Below are positions 58,413-64,000 of a stretch of DNA of 64,000 nucleotides, piece by piece. A model generated the notes under the pieces. That model ran no database searches and was not told the DNA's origin. It saw nothing but the letters and a program-made list of their open reading frames with translations. Source of the stretch: Hymenopellis radicata (lineage: Eukaryota; Basidiomycota; Agaricomycetes; Agaricales; Physalacriaceae); contig JADNRX010000015.1 of assembly GCA_015501595.1 (NCBI GenBank), forward strand, positions 310,001 to 374,000, in the 5' to 3' direction. The translations under genes and the position numbers were made by a program. The first letter of the stretch is position 1, and the number at the start of each line of letters is the position of its first letter.

Positions 58413-59464
58413 CTAAGGAAGGAGCATGCATGCACCGCCCGCTAGGGCGGCCTCGACAACTTGTTTGCCGACGTCAGCACTGGGAACGGACCGGAATACG
58501 GCGCCGCTGACGCCGATGCAGTTAGGAGAGGCGCGGTCCCTTGAAAATCCGTTAGATAGACCACCAAATATGATAACAAGCGATGATACGGACCATCCTG
58601 CAATGATCCCGACGACGCGGCCCCTAGTGATAACGTAGTACGGACCAGGTGTGCCAGGAGAGGGGCGGGTATAATTATAGTTGGCGGGAAGAACTTGGAA
58701 GAACTGATAACCTGAACAACGGGAATTTGAGCATCGGTGTTGGAAGAGACAATAATAACCTACCGCCGTTAGTAGCGGGCTGGGCGGGAGCAGGCGTGAC
58801 CGCCGTGGATGCGGGAGGTGAAGCCACAGCGGGCGCGGCAGACAAAGTAGTGGCGGGAGCAGCAGGTACAGCGCTAACAGCCTGAGTGCCGGGAGCTACC
58901 GGGGCCTGGCTTGCAGTGGCGACGGGAGTGGCGGCGGGGGTAGTCACGGACGTCTGGGTGGCGTACGCGGGTGGGACGGAAACTTGGGAGTACGTCAGTC
59001 GTCGAGAGTTGCATGAACTGGAAGAAGGGACATACAGACGCCGATGGAGCTAGATTGCCCTGAAACTGATCCGCTTTTAATTAGAACGCGAGGCAAGATA
59101 TCGGAGTCAACCTACCGGCGGGAGGGGTTGCGGACGCATTCGTGGCTGAAATGGATGAGCCAGAACACGAAACGCCGGGAAAAGAATAGACTTGCCAGTT
59201 GGCGCTGCATTTTCTGTACAAAGGACGTCAGTGAAAGAGGACAGGAACTCAAACCACGGCGTGACATGCCTTCAAAGCGGGCTGTAGCGATTCCAATAAG
59301 GTCTGTGAGGAGACCCGCCTCTTGAGGGGTAAGCTGGATGTCGCGGAGGCGCTGGGCAATATCTAACATAGATTAATTAGTTACAGACGCGTCGAGAAAC
59401 CAAGGAAGCAGGTACGGAGGAGGTCGTCACTGTCGACGGGCTTGCTCGGGGTCATTTTGGCCAT
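58413..59464 (-). CDS. Protein with C-terminal viroplasmin/RNase H1-N-like domain
   Basis: The start is MAKMTPSKPVDSDDLLHIAQ (across one intron), then RLRDIQLTPQEAGLLTDLIG. The middle is an Ala/Pro-rich linker (VTTPAATPVATASQAPVAPG and on). The last exons read GTPGPYYVITRGRVVGIIAG, joined by an intron to WDRASPNCIGVSGAVFRSVP and SADVGKQVVEAAL. The pattern YYV-x-x-GR-x-x-GI..W..C..V-x-G..F fits the RNase H1 N-terminal/caulimovirus VI fold that binds RNA-DNA hybrids or dsRNA. Fungi use this module in many lineage-specific proteins. No RNase H catalytic domain follows. Confidence 0.65.
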
Positions 59465-59706
59465 ATTGCTGAAAGACGAGATGGTTGAATAAGAGTGAGA
59501 GGAGGTAAGGAACCGGTAGCGCAAAATCGACGTTTAAATACCCAAAGCGTGGGTTACAACTGTATAGTTGCGGCGTCCGTGCAACAAGGTTGTTCATCCT
59601 AGAATGGGTAAATGGGCTTCCGCTTTTAGAATATCCGTCGTGCAGAAAGAGTCAGAAACGGATCCGCTTGAGTGCCACGCGCAAGAGGGAACGACTACTA
59701 GAGGTC

Positions 59707-62700
59707 ATGGCGAAGAAAAGGAAAGAGAGAAAGTAAGTGTCGTAGAACATGTGAAAGGATTGCTTGCTAAGCAGCATATGATAGCAGTGACGAATCGGAG
59801 GTTTCCGAAAGCGACTCGGACTCTGGCAAGGTGTGGGTCCCAAAATTCCTCAAAGGTTGGCTTGGTGGCGAGGCCCGACAATACGCATACGACAATCACG
59901 TCGCCGAATTCTGTCAACTCAACGCGAAGAGTGCCCACGACGGAACTGCGTATGCCACACGGGCCTCGAACGAGATGATGCTGCTTTTCGGCGAACTTGG
60001 TCCCTGGGGAGCGGATTCGAAGCTGTTGGAGCAGGAGATGGACGACGAGGACCTTGTGCCTTATGACGCCCCAGAGACTACGCAGGAGCGAGGAGCGCGG
60101 AAAGTGCGAATTATTTTGTTTGTTAGTGGCAGGCGACGCTGACTTGGAGTATTCTAGAACTCCAAGAATACGACACAGAGCCCTGGTGCTGAGGGCGCTG
60201 GACAGAGTGCTGAGGCTGACGGTCCTAGTGCGGACGCGTCAGGCGTGTCCCAGAAAGTAAGCACATTTTTTATACGGTGTTTATTACGGGACTAATATTT
60301 TGGGCAGCGGGGTGGAGGACACGCACGAGGGACTAAGCGAAAGCATTCAGATGATGTGCAAGAGGAGTCTATCCAGTCCAAGGAAGCTAGAGCTTATAGG
60401 CGGGCTCATATTGAGCGCTTTCGTGTGGTTTGTCGCGTTGTCAATATTCAACAGGGACTATCTAACTGAACGTTGTAGAGCTACACTAATTGGCTCCGAT
60501 ACCGCTACAAGAAGGATGAAGAGGGCGATACTGCGCGAGGGCGACATAAGCCCGGCAAGGCGGGGAAGACGTCTGTTAAGTCAAGCCCCTCGGACACATC
60601 GGGAGAGAATTTAGCGGTCCTGATGGTGCACGAACTCTTGGGGCTTGGTCGCGCGACCGTTCATGTTGCGCACCCCTTCCAACTATGGGCGAAGGATCAG
60701 CCTGAGGAATTTCGGACCAGGTGGTTGAAGCGGTATAAGGCGGCGGGCAAACCTAGACACGGACGTGCGGGGGCCGAAATGCAATACTACGCGCAAAAGT
60801 TCCACAAGTGCACGGAGGACGTTCAACAAACGTACATCGATAAATGTTCCGCGCTGAAGGAAGCCGCACACGCGAACAGAGAGAAAATGTCGGAAATGGT
60901 GAACACGCGTTTGGATCCCGAGCGTGCAGCAGAGTACGCATGCGATTTATGCAGCTCTCACAGAACTGACTTTGCTCGTAGACTCCTCGCAAACATTCCT
61001 TTCATTTTGGACCCTTTCCTCACCTCCCTAAGCAACATGTTGCATGCAAAGGTGTCATTCTGCATGGGGGTACCAGATCCTACTGATGGTGGACGACTCG
61101 TCATTCGAACGTACGTTTGTTTCTTTGCTATATGTGAAATCGATATTTAGTTTGGGAGTAGATTGGACCGGGGAGAAAACCATGACCCCATTCCGGTTTC
61201 CTTCGGGAAGTCTCCCCTGTTCGCCAGGCATATCGACGCGTTCAAGGAATTTCTGGACGACGCTTATTGTACGTACTTAAGTTGTGCTTTAACTTCAAAC
61301 TGACAGTGCTATTGTAGCACCGGCGGAATTGAGAGCTTGCGCCATTCCAGGAACGGTTCCGAAATCACCCAAGAAATCCGTACGGAGTACAGATGGTCAG
61401 ATTGTCATCGTCGTACAGAATATGTCCATTCCGGCGGGCGAGAATTGGGCGAAGCGGAACTCGGGCGGCGATGAGTCCGACGACGATTCGGGTAACGAGA
61501 ACGAGAAGCGTCGCCGACGGCGAAAGGCTCGCGAGGAACGAGACAGACAGCGCGAAGAAGACGGTCCGCCTCCCAAGCGCCCTCGCGGTCGTCCGAGAAA
61601 GAATGTGAATATGAATGAGGAGGAGGAGAGCGATGTGGCTCCCAAGAAGAAGAAGTCGATGCCAGAGAAAGCAGCGAAGAAGGGTAGAAAGAAGGCACTG
61701 CCTTCGACAACGAGGACCTCCACAGCATCGGGTTCTGCCACATTGGTGGATGTATCATCGAGTCGCGGCCGGAAAAAAGCGCCACCTGCCACTTCCGCTC
61801 ATCGGAAGCAACTGCTCAGTTTGGCGAAGCAGGTTCCCAGCCCAACGGGAGCGACGGACGAGGACGAGCAGGTCACTGCTCAGCCACAACTCCGCCGACT
61901 ACGCCGGGGTGCATCACGCGTACCTTCATCTCCTCCACCATCTCCTCCACCACCTCCACAATCCCCTTCTCCTCCACCCCCTTCTCCTCCACCATCTCAT
62001 CCACCTAGACAGGCACGCCCGAGGCCAAAGCCAAACTTCAAGAAGAAGGATGATCGCCCACAGATCTTGGAAGGAATACCGGAGGATGACCTGGTGGCAG
62101 ATTCATTCAGCTTGGACGTTGACGAGTTTGAAGCCCCCACGACGAGGGTAGATGATGCTGATATGGACGACTTCATGGACACCTTCGATTTCTCGCCGAT
62201 CATCAAGCCTGGTGAGAACCCTTTCGCCCGTACGAACGTTGGGCTGGAAGGCGCTGGCCTTGACGTGCGAAAGAAGACGGTGGAGGCTACCGACCGTGTT
62301 ACGAGGTCTAGCCAGCGAAATCGCGTGCCGCCTACTGGCGACAAAAGGATCCAAGCAGAGGCTTCATCGTCACGACCGACGATTGCATCTAGACGCGGAA
62401 AACCACCATCGACTCGCGCCGCCGTTGCTGCCCCTCCGTCACCACCGTTCAATCCATTTGACAAGTCGGGCTGGTCCGACTGGTTTGTGCTCTGTCATGA
62501 CCAATTCGACAGCATTTCGTGGGATGACTGGCAGACAATGTTGAACTTGTGGACACGTGTTGAAGGGTTGGCACGTTTTCGGCTTGGAAACGTCGTCCTT
62601 GGGTACCGCTCAACGGATGAGAGACCGGCGGCGTTGACACAGTGGGTTAACATACGACGGGTTAAACCTATGGACATCGCCCGTAAGGATCTCAAGAAGT

Positions 62701-62999
62701 TTGCCACCGATTTCTGGCGATGGTGGGTGCATGTGCAGCCGGCTTGGAGGGATGTGGCGGGGTTGGATGGCCCGTTGACCGAGGAGCATCGCCCCGATCC
62801 AGCTGGGCGGGACTGGGGGGAGCTGCGCCAGGCGAAGGGTCGGAATGGCCTCGCTTCCGTAATCGCTTGTCTTCATTGGTGGGGCCGACACCATACGCTG
62901 ACGAAGGGTCCTGACGCGCTGGGGAGACAATGGCGTGAAGCCGTGGCCGACGTCACTTATGTTTTGGAAGGGCTTCTGGCGGCGGGGTGGGAGGCGTAA
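59707..62999 (+). CDS. Roughly 1000-residue AT-hook protein of an agaric-expanded family
   Basis: Eight exons with good borders stay open: MAKKRKER joined to NSDESEVSESDSDSGKVWVP, FLKGWLGGEARQYAYDNHVA, NEMMLLFGELGPWGADSKL; then linkers; SYTNWLRYRYKKDEEG; VHVAHPFQLWAKDQPEEFRT; AEMQYYAQKFHKCTEDVQQT; then LTSLSNMLHAKVSFCMGVPD and DPIPVSFGKSPLFARHIDAF. The last exon (from 61319) is 556 codons long and holds a basic stretch, an AT-hook RPRGRPRKN, polyproline (SPPPSPPPPPQSPSPPPPSP), acidic patches and a Trp-rich end (FWRWWVHVQPAWRD, ACLHWWGRHHTL). From memory this resembles a large agaricomycete-specific family of unknown function. It is probably nuclear. Confidence 0.7.
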
Positions 63000-63344
63000 T
63001 TTTGCTTGCGGCGTCTCGGACTCCTCGAACTGTTGGTATGGGTTGGTGATTCTCGAACTGTTTGTATGGTTGGTGATCTGCATCGAGGTTGGTGATTGGG
63101 ATGAGGACAGGACTGTTCAGGACGACGATTTTACGACTTCAAATAACGACACACCTAGCCTTAACAATTACTTACGGATGGATACCTTAACGACTACTTA
63201 CTGATACCTTAACGACTACGTACTGATACTACATACTTAAAACATCATTTACGATTGCAGCGTGACTTCGATTATTTAGTCTGGCTAATAAACTACAGTG
63301 GACTGCACGGAGGGTGAACACCTGTGAGCGTAATGAATTGACAA
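63000..63344. other. Intergenic, with short TACTTACTGATACCTTAACG repeats
   Basis: Around 63165-63230 the words CTTACGGATGGATACCTTAA and ACGACTACTTACTGATACCT recur imperfectly. No gene is seen. Confidence 0.45.
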
Positions 63345-63430
63345 GCCTGCTTGGCTCAGTTGGTAAGAGCACCGGATTCAGATGTTGCTCTGCATCTGGG
63401 GTGATGCGGGTTCGAGTCCCGCAGTAGGCA
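63345..63430 (+). tRNA. tRNA with intron, anticodon reads CAG, isotype uncertain
   Basis: The acceptor GCCTGCT pairs with AGTAGGC, the discriminator is A, and the D-arm is GCTC..GAGC. The T-arm is GCGGG TTCGAGT CCCGC. The anticodon stem CCGGA pairs with TCTGG around TTCAGA and an 11-nt intron, giving anticodon CAG (Leu). The variable loop is short, whereas tRNA-Leu should carry a long variable arm, so the isotype is doubtful. A T-run follows at about 63450, as for Pol III termination. Confidence 0.75.
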
Positions 63431-63574
63431 TGACTCCAAAGTTCACATTTTTTTACAAAGTGTAATATGATCTTGATCTGAAAGTCTTTTTGCAAAGTGT
63501 AATAATTATTAACTACTGGAGACACTCTAACTGATGCTGCAACTTCAACCATCCAGCACTTGCCTTCAAGCATA

Positions 63575-63815
63575 TATAGTAATGTGGACTGTGGCACAGT
63601 GGCGAGCACCACCAATCCATTCCGGTCCTGTAATATGTGCCGTGGCGCAGTGGCAGGCACTGCCAATCCCTACCGGTCCTGACAGCTGGTGTGGCATTAT
63701 ATAAATGTGTGCTGTGGTGCAGTGGTGGGCACCGCCAATCCATTCCGGTCCTGTAATATGTGCTGTGGCGCAGTGGCGGGCACTGCCAATCCCTACCGGT
63801 GTGGCATTATATAAT
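63575..63815. repeat. Minisatellite with tRNA A-box-like core
   Basis: About four imperfect copies of a unit of roughly 60 bp occur. Each includes TGTGGCGCAGTGGCGGGCAC-like sequence followed by GCCAATCCNTACCGGTCCTG. A higher-order unit of about 120 bp includes GGTGTGGCATTATATAA. The core TGGCGCAGTGG matches a Pol III A-box consensus. Confidence 0.75.
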
Positions 63816-63860
63816 TAGTAACATGCCAAATAGTGGGTCCGTGAACAGTATAGTCAATAG

Positions 63861-63932
63861 ACACATATTTGGCAAATTTGCCAAATGCCTGCTTATCGAC
63901 ACAACAGTCAATGGGCATGATATTTGGCAAAT
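63861..63932. repeat. ATTTGGCAAAT repeat with a perfect 20-bp palindrome, right flank
   Basis: ACACATATTTGGCAAAT repeats the sequence at 46937. ATTTGGCAAATTTGCCAAAT at 63867-63886 is a perfect palindrome, and another ATTTGGCAAAT is at 63922. Confidence 0.65.
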
Positions 63933-64000
63933 GGAATATTATCGGCTAGCCCAGTTTCATGTATATGCTTTCATTAGGGAGCAGTATTTAGTAGTAATTT

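Noticed and set aside
61397..62464. Several minus-strand frames of 126-155 codons
   Set aside because: They are shadows of the last exon of the AT-hook gene; their Pro/Ser/Phe-rich content mirrors its basic and acidic runs.
47425..63000. TET/JBP dioxygenase gene, often reported with KDZ elements
   Set aside because: I looked for an H-x-D..H..R double-stranded beta-helix pattern in the accessory frames and found none I could defend.
1..64000. CRISPR arrays, operons, Shine-Dalgarno sites
   Set aside because: The window is eukaryotic. The only tandem array (63575-63815) has long, imperfect units without spacers of constant length.

Overview
The window is nuclear DNA of a filamentous basidiomycete, most likely a mushroom-forming agaricomycete. 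The evidence is dense genes on both strands with many introns of about 45-70 bp (GT..AG), and fungal gene families: NADPH oxidase, Pal1, a fused HIS7, a Bck1-type MAPKKK and a cytochrome-b5 delta-8 sphingolipid desaturase. KDZ transposase, agaric-type AT-hook proteins and several intron-containing tRNA genes are also present. I modelled splicing by hand, so most exon boundaries are inferences.

Layout. From 0 to 3.4 kb there is the end of an unidentified gene and a decayed REX4 (RNA exonuclease 4) locus. From 3.7 to 34.8 kb lies a housekeeping block: mitochondrial carrier (broken by a 339-bp TA-flanked MITE), RINGv membrane E3, nucleoporin Nup157/170, a Bck1-like MAPKKK with swapped domain order, NADPH oxidase, Mad2, TAF5, two conserved unknowns, a single-pass secretory-pathway protein, a MetE-like protein, ribosomal eL13, sphingolipid delta-8 desaturase, Pal1 and HIS7 (with an apparent 1-nt frameshift). 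From 34.8 to 37.6 kb there is debris: an inverted second copy of the REX4 locus, a DDE-transposase relic, a copia gag relic and a dsRNA-binding exon. From 38 to 45.3 kb there are an enoyl-CoA hydratase, succinyl-CoA ligase alpha and a mitochondrial bS16 protein with an unusual C-terminal extension. This stretch also holds a tRNA-Arg and two inverted tRNA-Asp genes with a shared flanking repeat.

From 46.3 to 64 kb the character changes to accessory DNA: a Ty3/gypsy integrase tail, tandem tRNA-like relics, and a well-preserved KDZ transposase with its CxC2 cysteine cluster. Beyond it are lineage-specific proteins of unknown function, among them a small AT-hook/basic protein, a protein ending in a viroplasmin/RNase H1-N-like domain and a roughly 1000-residue AT-hook protein. 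A tRNA and a minisatellite follow. The same 17-bp sequence occurs at 46.94 and 63.86 kb, on both sides of this segment. I read 46.9-63.9 kb as a candidate KDZ-associated composite element, as a hypothesis only.

Most housekeeping genes act independently; there is no gene cluster or operon logic. Tight divergent pairs (Mad2/TAF5, KDZ/its head-to-head neighbour) probably share promoters.
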